From Mugil cephalus (taxonomy: Eukaryota; Chordata; Actinopteri; Mugiliformes; Mugilidae), in the NCBI RefSeq assembly GCF_022458985.1, contig NC_061789.1, positions 5,559,501 to 5,623,500 on the forward strand: a stretch of DNA of 64,000 bases, read 5' to 3'. Each line of letters starts with the position of its first letter. Position 1 is the first letter of the stretch. A model generated the notes under the pieces. It searched no databases. It was not told where the DNA came from and saw nothing but the letters and a program-made list of their open reading frames with translations. This document shows, one piece after another, positions 11,201 to 22,520 of the stretch. The translations under genes and the position numbers were made by a program.

Positions 11201-13533
11201 CGTATTTTGCATGTTTCTAATCTATAGAGTTGCATGTTTCTAGAGTTGCGTGAATCTAATCTGTCGAGCTGCCTGTTTCTAAACTGTAGAGCTGCATCTT
11301 TTCAATCTTTTGAGCTGCATGTTTCTAATCTGTGGAGTTGTGTGTTTCTAATCTGTGGATTTGCGTGTTTCCAATCTGTAGAGCTGCATGTTTCTAATTT
11401 GTAGCACTGCCTGTTTCTCATATGTGGAGCTGCACGTCTCCCCATCAATGGGCCCAATGTTTTCTACCAAACTGCTATGCAAAATTCTGTCAGTCTGCAC
11501 CTACACAATATGAAGACCTATCATCACTGACACATTTTATTCGTACAACACTAAAACCACTAATTCTTCTAATGCTGTCTCTGTCCGGTCTTTCCCATGT
11601 ACGATGGGATTAATGTGTGAGTCACACTGAATAACACCTGAGAAAGAACGAATAACCGATTTCAAACTAAGTCTTAACCATGAAATATTGTTTTTTATTT
11701 ACCCACACTTACAGATATAGCCATTGTGCAGAGGAAATGATAGAATGATTTAAGATCGCTCCGGGTGGAACACAACCTTGAATTTAACAAAACCTAATTT
11801 AGAGGCTGGGATTCCCCCTGAGGGGAAGGTAGCAGTAACTTGTTTTAACCACTACTAAGCGGACACAGCAGATTTGCAGCAGAAAGCAAAACCATTACTC
11901 CTGCTTCCTCGTTTAAATTAGTGATCTGCAATATCTGTGACCGTACCTTGAGCTAAACATTAGCATCATGATCTGTTTACCACACCATGCATACAGGAAA
12001 AAAAAATGCACCTTACCTTATACAGATCCAGAGGCAGCAGCAGGAGTATGAGCAGGTCACTAACAGCCATGCTGCTCAGGTACAGGTAGGTAGAGCTTCT
12101 CATGTGTGGTCGCAGCCAGACCACCATGATTGTTAGTATATTTCCCAGGAGGCCAAACAGCATCAGTGGAATGTAAATCACTGTCACGCAAACTAGGGAA
12201 AAAATGTTATGCACTTTTGTCAGAATCTATTTTTATCTATTTTAAAGGTGTACACATATCTGTTGTACAATGTTGCATTGGGGACGTGCAAATTAATCCA
12301 TTTTCTTTACACGTACCATGATCCTACTACATTAGCCAAAATGAAAAATTAGGAATTAAAAACTTTTTTTGTCATCTCCGTTTCTATTCTCTCCAAACTG
12401 AACAGTCAATCAGAGCGATAGCTCCCTTACCGACTCAGATTCAACATGCTCTAATCTGTAGAGTTGTCTGTTTCTAATCTGTGAAACTGCATGTTTCTAA
12501 TCCGTAGAATTGTGTGTTTCTAATGTTTCTAATCATTAGAGCTGCATGTTTCCAATCTGTAGAATTGTGTTTTTCTAATCTGTAGAGTTGCGTGTTTCTA
12601 ATCCGTAGAATTGCGTGTTTCTAATCTGTAGAGCTACATGTTTCTAATCTGTGGAGCTGCATGTTTCTAATGTGTAGAGTTGTGTGTTTCTAATCCGTAG
12701 AGTTGCATGTTTCTAATCTGTGGAATTGTGTGTTTCTAATGTGTAGAGTTGTGTGTTTCTAATCTGTAGAGTTGCATGTTTCTAATCTGTGGAGTTGCAT
12801 GTTTCTAATCTGTAGAGTTACATGTTTCTAATCTGTGGAACTGCATGTTTCTAATGTGTAGAGTTGTGTGTTTCTAATCCGTAGAGTTGCATGTTTCTAA
12901 TGTATAGATCCACATGTTTCTAATCTGTAGAGTTGTGTGTTTCTGATCTGTGGAACTGCATGTTTTTAATCTGTAGAGTTGCATGTTTCTAATCTTTGGA
13001 GTTACTAATGATATACGTGTTCAGATATTTAAGTTGCTATTAGTTTTATTACCTAACTCTGTGCAAGTAAAATAAGCATAATACCCGTTGCTACTTAAAT
13101 TCCAACAGGGTTGATTCAATTTTCTACCATTTCAATTTTTTTTTTTATCCATGGGGTTTTCAATTTTCTCAAAACCTGAGCAGCTTCAAGTTTCCATTTC
13201 TAAATCACTGTGAATTCTTCTTCTTATTGTTATTATTAGCGCTGTTCAGTCACTGTAATTTACATGTTTATGCTGAATATCTGTATCTATTGGCCTGTGA
13301 CTGAGCAAAAATAGTACTATATACTACCACTACTACTACTACATATATACTATACTATATTATTATTATTATTGTTGTCAGCTTTGCCTCTACCCACCTA
13401 GTTCATTCAGTCCAAACATGGGTTCGTCCCAGTGGCAGTCTGGGTCGGAGCAGTCCTCTATGAAGCCGGACCCGAGGCCACAGTTGGTCTCGTCACAGCT
13501 GCCGCCCGTGTCTCCCAACTCCATGAGATCCAT
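8285..13533 (-). CDS. Ghrelin/motilin receptor-family GPCR, four exons
   Basis: Coding exons on the minus strand: 13533-13398, 12192-12017, 10756-9949 and 8829-8285. All junctions are GT-AG and in phase, giving 554 residues. The start has an in-frame TGA three codons upstream; a second ATG is at 13524. TM1-TM2 lie in exon 2 (GNILTIMVV). Exon 3 opens LWRPRP and carries the TM3 cysteine (C118), the ERY motif and TM4-TM5. Exon 4 carries CWLPFHVGR of TM6 and NPLMY of TM7. RDQTHRHTVKML before TM6 resembles GHSR, while VTRRR after TM3 resembles MLNR. The family binds ghrelin or motilin at the plasma membrane and couples mainly to Gq. ECL2 (about residues 187-317, highly acidic) and ECL3 (about 396-485, with N-glycosylation sequons) are far longer than in mammalian GHSR. 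Family membership is firm; which paralogue (ghsr, ghsr-like or mlnr) is not settled. Confidence 0.88.
9056..9500 (+). mobile_element. 3' end of a Penelope-like retrotransposon (GIY-YIG endonuclease end)
   Basis: One frame at 9070-9255 reads VHLHLKDKGHSFED, then RWFERGVKEAI, then EKPSLNRGGGLR. I associate this pattern with the C-terminal GIY-YIG endonuclease region of fish Penelope-like elements. It is followed by a stop and a non-coding tail ending TACAAGTCCAGCTGACC and TTATTCAACGCTTTTTTTGG. A second tail-only copy is at 14890-15215. It lies in intron 3 of the GPCR gene, opposite in strand, and is 5'-truncated. Confidence 0.65.
9640..9765 (+). repeat. Short dispersed repeat (TATTTATATACAGTGTATGG type)
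   Basis: TGGCTCCAAATGGCGTCAAA and GATGGCGCCTCCC are followed by GTCCATATTTATATACAGTG. This is the same family style as 5985-6130 and 15890-15950. Confidence 0.45.
10893..11440 (-). repeat. Minisatellite A, ~23-bp unit, in GPCR intron 2
   Basis: More than 20 diverged units of consensus GTTTCTAATCTGTAGAG plus a six-base tail (TTGCAT or CTGCAT), as read on the plus strand. It lies between GPCR exons 3 and 2. Arrays B (12450-13005) and C (57665-58210) share the unit. Array C is in the opposite orientation. Confidence 0.9.
12450..13005 (-). repeat. Minisatellite B, same ~23-bp unit, in GPCR intron 1
   Basis: About 24 units of GTTTCTAATCTGTAGAG plus a short variable tail, read on the plus strand in the same orientation as array A. 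Arrays A and B sit on either side of GPCR exon 2. Confidence 0.9.
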
Positions 13534-14387
13534 GAAGACTCAGGATGGGGTCCGGCAGCAGAGGAGAGCAGCGTGTCCCCCGGGTTACGGGGCAAAGAGG
13601 TGACGCACACTGATGGATTTCCTATGGTGCTCAACCACAGCTAACACTGAAGGGAACAATCAGCTTAGACAAGAGCGGTTTGGTCAAAATTATACAGCAA
13701 AAAAACAAAAACAACAAACAAAACAATGTGCAATGCAAGTGTACAGAGCATGCATGAATAAAGACATGTGCTGCTACATGAGGTTGTGACTGTAGTATTG
13801 ACTACACATATTCAGCGTCAACTCGGCTGTTTATTTAAGATAATTTGTAATATGTTAAATCCTTTTCATCATCAAAAGCTTAATATAAAATAAGATGAAT
13901 CAATAAATAAAACTAATAAATTATACATTTTGCAACATTAAATTAAAAGCTTATATTAGTATTTACAGCTAAAACAATTAGCCATGCACAAACACAAAAA
14001 ACATGTTATTTTACCTTAAAAGTAGTGAAATACTTGCTGTTTTCAGGTGCATCTGTTTCTGTTGTATCTCTGCTGCAGACTCTTGATCTTTGGCTGAGAC
14101 TTACTCCCCCCTCTCCCTCCCTCTCTGTGTCTCTCTCTTCTCACTCACCTCTCTCTCACACAAATCTCTTGTCGTTCTGTCTATTTTTAAATTCACCGAC
14201 ACACCAATGACTTCATCCGCTTTCTTACAGATGTGCAAACATGAAATAGATTTTTACATCCCGTTTTTTTTTAAATTTGGCTAATTTCATTAAATATAAA
14301 GTAGGGAGACAATTGATTGTGGGGGTAACATTCAGGTATCTTTATGTATTTTTACGTTTATTCATTGCTGTTTCTGTAAAGTGTCCT
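13534..14387. other. GPCR upstream region, no supported gene
   Basis: This holds the presumed 5' flank of the GPCR gene and a CT-rich stretch (14105-14165). No TATA box or first exon could be assigned with confidence. Confidence 0.35.
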
Positions 14388-14452
14388 TGAGTAGCTTTAA
14401 AGGCACTTTTTAAATAAAATGTATTAGTATTATTATTATTGTTATTATTAAA
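14388..14452 (+). mobile_element. LINE 3' tail (L2/Rex type)
   Basis: GTCCTTGAGTAGCTTTAAAG, then GCACTTTTTAAATAAAATGT, then an ATT-rich microsatellite tail. This is a standard 3' end of fish L2/Rex-type LINEs. Confidence 0.5.
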
Positions 14453-14869
14453 AATAAGTCATGGTTGTGATATGCAAAGTGATGTACGCAAAATCCTTTC
14501 GCTTGCTGAACTGCTAACCTCTGTAGTTTTAGGATTTTATTTCATTCATTGATTAAAACAAAACAGTTCAATATAAACACAAATGCTCTCACATCTGAAT
14601 GAAAGGGAGCAGAAGAGTGTAGGAGCTGAGCAGGAGGGAGATTCTACATTTGGCACCTGAAGCTCCCTCAGATTCTGCAAGAGTTTTTGACATTGTTCTT
14701 TCATACAAAAACCTTTTTTTTATGTAAAATATTCTAAATACTAAACCAAAGAGGTATCCCCCTATACATATGAAGACTTTGTACAGAACAACAGTATTAA
14801 AGGTTATAACAGTGTTATTAAAAGTATATCTCATAAGTTACAGTTCCTTACCAAAAAAACATTGATATA

Positions 14870-15215
14870 TGGTTCCTTGAATACTAATTCAGTTTTGACT
14901 TCTGTCCCCAAGAAGTTATAACACACTTTGAGCGTCCAGGACAACAGCCTCGTTAGAGCTCTATTCATAGGGTAAGTTAGCCTAAGCACACAGTTCCCCC
15001 TTTTCAAGGACAGGTAAGTACAAACCATTATGGTAATTAGTGACCCCCAGTTTCTGGTCAAGCAAGTTTCTGGTGGGTGGTACCCACAGAGTTTATTCCT
15101 ATTTAAACCTCAATTTTCCACTAGTTTATCAGAACTGAAGAAGCTACTCGGATGAAACGTCTTCAAGAAATTCTACAAGTCCAGCCGACCTTATTCAACG
15201 CTTTTTTTTGGATTA
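14870..15215 (+). mobile_element. Penelope-like element 3' UTR copy
   Basis: It shares with 9256-9500 the blocks TTTTGACTTCTGTCCCC, CCTCGTTAGAGCTCTATTCA, CCCAGTTTCTGGTCAAGCAA and CTTCAAGAAATTCTACAAGT. The coding part is absent, so this is a more strongly truncated insertion. Confidence 0.6.
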
Positions 15216-15889
15216 CTTGAATACTGAATCCCGCAAGCTTCTGATTGGTGGTATTAAACAATCTTCATATCAGAAAGACACTTACTTCATCCCAGAGTTG
15301 TTTTCCCAGATCTATTCTCTCTCTCTCTCTCAGACATCATTCTTTTACCAAACAAAATTAAAGAAATCCACTTGAAGATTTTACACAGCTATTATGTTTG
15401 TAAAAAAAAATATTGCATAAATTTAAATGTCTCTCCACTTTGCTTCCTCGTTTGCATGTTACCTGTTCCCTTTCTCAAGAATATTAGATTGAAGCTGCTT
15501 TCCGATCTTGTCAGCCTTTAACACACTTGATAGCAAAGTCAGAAGGAATAGTATGATATCAACTCTCATTCTGCTGAAACGGGAAACATGGACGAGTGTC
15601 AGCACGCTTAGAGATTCTTCTACAGTTTTATGGCCCTAGAGGAAAAACTCAAAAAAGGAAATTATTAAGGCTCTAGCCATCCTAATGAGTTCGGCACTAC
15701 TCCAGTCTTTTAGACCGTTTTAACCTTTTATATATATATTTTTAATCACGTTGCTGCTTTGCGTTGCCATACGTTTTTTTGTTGAGGTTTTTGCTTAGTT
15801 CTCTGTTGCCATGCCGTGTTATATGGCTTTGTTTACCTGTATCGTTTTCAGTTATTGCCTTAGGATAAACATTATTTGTTTGTCTTCCG
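15216..15889. other. No recognised feature
   Basis: AT-rich spacer with a short CT microsatellite near 15317. Confidence 0.35.
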
Positions 15890-15955
15890 GTTTACATCCA
15901 AGATGGCGGCGGGGGTCTCGGTGTGGTCCTACCTAGTATATACAGTCTTTCTTTT
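15890..15955 (+). repeat. Short dispersed repeat with AAGATGGCGGCG and TATACAGTC
   Basis: TTTACATCCAAGATGGCGGC, then CTAGTATATACAGTCTTTC; same style as the repeats at 5985 and 9640. Confidence 0.4.
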
Positions 15956-16277
15956 TTTTTTCTCCAAAATATTCATTCTTTTATTTCAACTGTTACTGTG
16001 CAACATTAGTGTCTCCAGACAACTGCTGTAAACACGAACATACCTGACATAAACATACCTCTATATATATATCAGACACTGTTTTTTTCCCCTTAGTAGT
16101 CAATGGTGTGGTCTTACAAGTGTTAACGTCACAGCTGCAGACCCGCTCAATATCAGTGAGCATGCGCCTTACGCTTCTTCCCTGTGCCTCCAGGCCTCGG
16201 TGCATAAGAGTGAAGAAGGAAACGAGGAAAGAGGACCGACACACGAGAGGAGAGGAGTGAGTCTTGATGAGAAAGAC

Positions 16278-19200
16278 ATGGCTCAGAAACGCCGTTCTTT
16301 GGACCACGTTATCGCCAGGCTGACTGGAGAGGGGCCATTTAGTGACGAGGAATGGGGCGATAGTTCAGAGGCGGACAGCGTTTTAAGCTCCGACGAGTAT
16401 TATGATGCAGAAGACGGACTCGAGGACACGTGAGTGCGATATTTTTTCGTTGTAAATGTCTTTGTTTTTGGCTATTACTGGTTGCACGAAAGAATTTCCG
16501 AACATTTGTGTCTGCAGACTACTTTTAAGCACGTGGGGGAACCCGAGACTTGTTTCACGAACCGAGCTCAATTTACCCGGGGTTACTCCCAACCTATCCA
16601 GCTGAACCTATCCACAACAATAGGTGCGTTCACATGCACGTGAAAAAAAAAACTAAATATTGCCTTAATCGGACTATAAAATGAGATTTTAAGTGCATGT
16701 AAACAAGGGCTTGGACGTTTAATCGAATTTTGATCGCAATTTCGATTTGGGCTTCTCGCGATCATAACAACACTGTAATCGAAGAAAAACGACCAATGTG
16801 CCGCGCGGCGTGTGTGCAAGTTCCTGCGCTATAAAAGAATCGTGAATGCACCTCTCGCAAGCGTGCGATGTGAGTGAGTGGATCAATAGTGAAACGAGCT
16901 ATTGACAACATGGCAGAAAGCCAGACTGAGCCTTTATTTCAAGAGAAAGGTAGGACGACTTCGGTCCTTTTGGAGACATTTTGGATTTCAAATTGTCGGA
17001 AGTTTGTCGCGCCGTCGACAGGTTTATTTACCCATTTAAAGTTCTGCCATACAGTGGTCTGTGACAAAGTATGGATGGAGCAAAAGACCCCCCCCCCCCA
17101 AAAAAAGCGCGTCTACTTCAGCCACCGCAACACAGTCCTCCATTAAGGACACTCAATGGTGTGGCTTTACAATGGCACTCACACATTGTCCCACCGGGTC
17201 CCGCGATAGCGAGAGAAAGCGGAGGCCAGGGGCGTCGCTAGGCCCGCAGCTTTACAGGGGCACGACCCCCCCCCCCCCCCCCCCCCCCCGTTACTAGACA
17301 CCACGTACGTGAAATTTCATCTGGAATTTTACAGGGGGCGTGTTCACCGAGGCACGTGCTCCCGGTAAAAAGTTTCTCGCGACACGCATGATGGAGGCTG
17401 TGACTGTGACGTTTGTGCTATTAAAAAAAAGTTGTATTTAAAGTTAAATTTGGGTGGTTCAATAAATACTTTTTAATTTTTTTTTTTTAAAATCGTTGAG
17501 TAATCGTGTTTGCAAATGTGAAAATGTGCAATTGTGCAAAAATTGTGCAAATATGTGCGCTCCCTGTTGGACTCTGTATACTTGTTGTGCCTTCTCTACA
17601 GAATACATCATCAAGCTCAACACAATTTGAACCTCTGCCTTATTTATTTGACTTACATTCAAACTGTTGTAGTTCAGCAACACGAGTGAAAAGCTGTTGC
17701 CACAAAAATGTATTTACAACTCATACCTGTACTTAATCATGTTTTTTTTTTCAAGAGGAAGTGTGGAGTTTTAAAAAAAAAAAAGTCAACTTTGTCTTTA
17801 AAAGAAGGAATTCAAACTATTTTTACAGCTACATCCAGAATTACTACGTTACGATAATATAAAGTTAGTGGCGAATATTATACAATAGCCAGTGTTAACG
17901 TTATTGTGTGTCATTTAATTAACCGCGTCTCAACTTTTTTTAATGCATAGGCTAGGCTAACTGTACACTGCTGTGTCGCACCGTCGTAATTATGGATGTA
18001 GTTATAGACATGCACTGTATTATACAGCTATGACAGGATGACTGAAGAATATGACCAACGTTGTTGACCGTCATCCAAGGCAAATGTTGTAGAGACAGTG
18101 TAAAAAAAATGGGCCAGTGAGACTCCTGTAATAAGGCCAATGATTAAGCAGAAGTAAAGTAGCTGGCTTACTCAGAATGCGGGCAGGGATTGATTGCTTC
18201 TCTCTGGTTACCTGGAAGTTGAGACTTTCTCTTTTTGAGGTTGTTGTTTTTTTTAATGTTGAATTAGTTTCTAAACTGAATTCATTTAGAAATTCATACT
18301 CAAACTCTGATGGTACAGAAAAACTTCTATATAAGTAAGCTCCTCAGCCTCCTGGTTTGAAGTCATCTGCGTTGGCTGCATTGACGGCTACCACCTGTAG
18401 GAACTGACCATAGACACATATACGTATATATGTCTATATACGTCAGCTACATTCACTCACCTGTTTAAAAGAAATGAATGTGACCATAACTTAGAGGATT
18501 CTCAACCGATCTTCCAGTTGAGAATCTGGAAAAAAATGGAAAAATTATAAGTCTAAGGGATAGTGTGTTTGCCACAGCTCGGGGGTGTGGGGAATGGGTG
18601 GGGTTTACATTATATATTAAACTATACGGGAAATAAACTATGTATTAATCTCAGCCTATTGCTATTTATGACTATGCATTATTATTTTTCAGTCAGTATT
18701 GAGCTATTCAAATAATACACAAGTTCAACCTCCTCTTGAGGACCTGTGCTCTAAGGCCTCATCCACATGTACCAAACCAATCTTTTTTTCTTAAGGCTGT
18801 AGTACATATCTCAGGCCTTTGTGTGGTGCTGTTTCTGCTAAAGAACTCAGCCAAAAACGAAGAAGAGGCAGAGCACGTGTGCCATATACAAACATACAGT
18901 CCAGATTACAGTCCATTGTCTGTTTTGGCTCATCGCAGTGGCCAAGCAACAGTACAAGGGTCAATATCTGATGCTAATCCGTCACAAGCCAAGGGTTAGA
19001 GGGGCAAGAGGTGGGGTGATGACGAAAAAAAGAAACCGCACAGCGCCTATATTTGCCTTTTTCACTCTAGGACATGGATTCAGAAAGGTGCGGCTCTAGT
19101 CACCGAAAGATCTGGATCCCACATGATGGTTGGCCAAAATGTGCAAGACCTATGCGGTCACCCAAAAATCATATATTCGCGTAGACATGGCCTAATTATT

Positions 19201-21479
19201 TGTTTTTTTGCAGTAATGCAGGCTAGTTTCATGCGCAGTCGCCATTTCTAAGCAACTGTATTTCTTTTAGATCTGAAGATGACGACGAGGAATACACTGT
19301 GCCAAGTGGAAAATTGCAGCCGGACCTACCATCATCCACCAGCTCAGAGTCAGAGGATGAGCGCGCAAGTGCCCGTCAAAGTCCACGTGGACGCAAGCGC
19401 AAACGCCCCTGTAAAAAAGCTGCTTCTTCCACGCCACTACATCCAAATGGATGGCACTCAGAGGAACAACCAGATTCACTCCCAGAGCCCATCCCACTGT
19501 TTTGCCCTGCTCGACCTCCAGGAATACAGATCTTTGGGACAGGAGACAACCCCAGCCCACTTGACTTGTTCAAGTTATTTTTTGACAAAAAGACCGTCAA
19601 CATCATCTGTGAAAACACAAACAAACAGGCAAAAAAGAACATTGACCGGGGTAAAAAATTCAAGTGGAATGACATCGGTCCCACAGATTTTTTTAAATTT
19701 GCGGGTCTCCTCTTTTACATGGCGATCCTGAAATTGCCACAAGTGACGCAGTACTGGCAAAAGGACTCATTTTTCAGCGTTGTGTCTCCAGCCCTCGTCA
19801 TGGCCAGGAACACTTTTCAGGCTATATCTTCAAACCTCCACATGAGTGACCCAGATAAAGATGCCGAAAACGACAAGGAGAAGGGCACTCCCAACTACGA
19901 CCCCTTGCATCGACTCCAGCCATTGCACGATCACATGAAGAGTGTCTGCAAGACTATTTACCATCCTAGGCAGAATATTTCAATAGATGAGAGAATGGTG
20001 GCTACAAAAGCGAGGCTGGGAATGCGGCAGTACATAAAGAATAAACCCACAAAGTATGGCATAAAGCTTTTTGTGTTGGCTGATTCAAGCAATGGCTACA
20101 CTGTTGGTTTTACAGTATATACAGGCAAATCCAAGTTCACCACTGGACAAGGACTTCCCTTTGACTCTGTCATGAACTTGATTGACAGTTCATTTCTGGG
20201 AAGTGGGTATCACCTTTACTTGGACAACTTTTACACAAGCCCAAGACTTTTCAGGGAGCTTCTGGCCGTGAAAGTCCGTGCATGCGGTACATACAGGGAG
20301 AATACGAAAGATACTCCATCCACAAAAGTGAACGCCATTGACAAAAAGTCGAGTAGGGGGACCATCAGGTGGATTAGAGAAGGGCCACTGTTGTACATCA
20401 AGTGGATGGACTCACGAGAAGTGTCAATGTGCTCCACCATTCACACTGCGTACAAAGGTGAAACCGTTCAGAGGCGCGTGAAAGGGCCAGATGGACAGTG
20501 GCATGCCCATACTATCCCCAGACCCAGCCCGGTGTCGGAGTACAACAAGCACATGGGCGGTGTGGATCTATCTGACCAGCTCATTCAGTATTATTCTGTC
20601 CACCACAGAACGACACGCTGGTACAAATTAATGTTTCAACACTTCCTGGACATTGCGGCCACCAATGCCTACATCATTCACAAAGAATACTCTCTGATGA
20701 ATCGGCAACAACCAATGACTCACCTGAAGTTCACAGAGAGTCTTGCTGCTGAACTTTGTGGCTGTTCTTTGAAGAACGCTCCACCATCCATATCAGGACA
20801 TCCACACACACCATCTAAGTCTGCAAATCCACACACAACACCCAAGTTAGCCACACCACCCAAGTCAGCCACACCATCCACGTCAGCAAAGTCAGCCACA
20901 CCATCCACGTCAGCCACACCATCCACGTTAGCCAAGTCAGCCACACCATCTAAGTCAACCACACGATCTAAGTCAGCCAAACGTACTAAGTCAACCAAAC
21001 GTACTAAGTCAACCACACGTACTAAGTCAACGTCACGATCTAAGTCAACCACACCATCCAAGCCAACCACACGATCTAAGCGAGCAGCTCCATCCAAATC
21101 ATCCGAGTTATACAAGCCAGTAACCCCAGACAGACCACCCACTCCATCTTCATCCTCCGACTGCACAGACATCCAAGATCCCTCCTACTTACCAGACGAC
21201 TCCGACCCCTCCAACGCCCCCGATTCCCCCGACGCCCCCGACTCCCCGTGCACCCCAGACATCCCAAATATTAGCAGTCAGTACTGTCTCCCTGACTCCC
21301 TAAATAAGAATCCACGGGAAAGCACAAAGGCCTCGGAGGGAAGGCTGCATTGTGTCAACTGCAAAAAAAAGACTGCTTGGAAGTGCAGAAATTGCGGCGT
21401 GGCACTATGTCTCATTGTTGACAGAAACTGCTTTGCAGATTGGCATGATGTTTGTATTAAAGCTCAAATGGCAGTGTAG
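16278..21479 (+). CDS. piggyBac transposase-derived gene, PGBD4-like, two exons
   Basis: Exon 1 is 16278-16429 and exon 2 is 19271-21479, joined by a GT-AG intron in phase to give 786 residues. Exon 1 encodes an acidic, serine-rich N-terminus starting MAQKRRSLDH. Exon 2 carries the DDE_Tnp_1_7 core. The piggyBac acidic residues are all present: D290 in SIDERMV, D369 in YLDNFYTS, and D483 and D486 in GGVDLSDQ. After the core comes a proline/serine/threonine/lysine linker (about 565-685) of imperfect SATPSKS and TRTKS repeats, then a cysteine-rich finger (CVNC, CRNC, C) near 750-780, as in the piggyBac C-terminal domain that binds element ends. The family cuts and pastes at TTAA. No frameshift or stop is visible. 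I could not find a convincing terminal repeat pair, so it may be a domesticated gene or an element whose ends I missed. Confidence 0.88.
16620..16730 (+). repeat. Dispersed repeat with TGCCTTAATCGGA motif
   Basis: GTGCGTTCACATGCACGTGA, then TATTGCCTTAATCGGACT and GTGCATGTAAACAAG. The same order is seen at 24310-24400. It lies in the intron of the piggyBac gene. Confidence 0.5.
16874..17290 (+). mobile_element. hAT transposon fragment with degraded BED finger and poly-C end
   Basis: The frame from 16910 starts MAESQTEPLFQEKG. FTHLKFCHTVVCDK and MEQKTPPPQKK then resemble the BED zinc finger of hAT/ZBED proteins (TNLFxHLKxxH, MEQKTP). CAGGGGCGTCGCTAG at 17228 resembles a hAT terminal repeat. 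The piece is short and frame-broken, so it is a relic. It lies inside the piggyBac gene's intron. Confidence 0.5.
17266..17289 (+). repeat. Homopolymer of 24 C
   Basis: Uninterrupted run of cytosines beside the hAT-like end. Confidence 0.9.
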
Positions 21480-22424
21480 AATTTGACATCTCCCAATGAA
21501 TGTGATAAACAGAAGTTGATTACATAGAGCGTGCGTCCTAGCAGCTGCTCAGAACCATAGCTTACCTGTAAGCAAGGCTCGTCATCTACATAATGGAACT
21601 GCTTGTGATATCAGAAAGTGGATGTGGAACAAACTTGTCCCATAAGTTTGCAAACAAAGATAATGGCTAAGGTTAGCAACACAACAAACTTATCCCACCA
21701 CTTGAAGTACAACCACAAGCCGTAGTCGGACGTAAGCCAGAAAATGAGTCAGGAGAAATAAGCAGCCACATCCTTAGGGAAATTAGGGGGACCAGACCGC
21801 CTCGTTTTGGATGACCTGTCCCCTGACTAAAGCTGTCCCGGAAAATGTCTCTGATTTTTCACATTTTATCAATGAGAAAAAAATGTTGCAGGCAGACTAC
21901 AACAACGGCTATTACGGTAGTTGGTCACGTTGCTATTGACATTACAGACACAGCAGTTTAAAGATGAATAAATGTGTCAAAATAAATGAAACCGTAATTG
22001 TCCCTGTATCTACATTTAATTTTGATAACATTTAAGTCTTTTCTTTTTTTTTTAAAATATCCAGCCTGTAAATGTCCCCGTGTTTCTTTTCAGAAATCTG
22101 CCAAAAATTGCAAAAGAAAACGATGGACAGACAGAACTGTCTGACAGACAGAAGTGTTTGCGTTTTGCCTGGTGGAAGACATGTTGTTCTTTCCACATTT
22201 CAGACTTGTTTGATTGGTTGCTACAGATTTCTCCCAACAACTTCCTCCTTAAACATGTAGATAAACAGATTATTTGACTATAACTAGTCGGTGTCTTTTC
22301 AGAGCTCTAAAGACAGAATGTAGAGAGAGTCAAAAACATGGATTGGAATTATAATATTTTTATTGTGATTTTTATCGTAATGTTAGAAAGGTTAAATTTA
22401 TGTAAAATAGTTCCCCCGTTGTAG
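21480..22424. other. 3' flank of the piggyBac gene
   Basis: AATAAA motifs at about 21967 and 21981 could serve as polyadenylation signals for the piggyBac gene. No other gene is supported; the short frames near 22050-22280 overlap on both strands and look like chance. Confidence 0.35.
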
Positions 22425-22429
22425 CTCTG

Positions 22430-22520
22430 CGATAGGCACCGTTGCCAGCTGGGATAAGCTCCAGCAAAATCCTGCAACCCTAGTGAGGATTTAGCGGTAT
22501 GGAAGATGAGATGAGTTCGC
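22430..22520 (+). mobile_element. LINE/SINE 3' tail (GGGATAAGCTCCAGC type)
   Basis: CCAGCTGGGATAAGCTCCAG, then GCAACCCTAGTGAGGATTTA, then GCGGTATGGAAGATGAGATG. This is the end of a very common teleost non-LTR repeat. Related tails are at 31430-31500 and 45560-45715. Confidence 0.6.

Noticed and set aside
10893-13005. Arrays A and B as a CRISPR-like array
   Set aside because: There are no unique spacers: units abut directly with variable tails, and the genome is eukaryotic.
20720-21172. 150-codon minus frame with VDLDGVADL repeats
   Set aside because: Antisense shadow of the repeated linker in the piggyBac exon.
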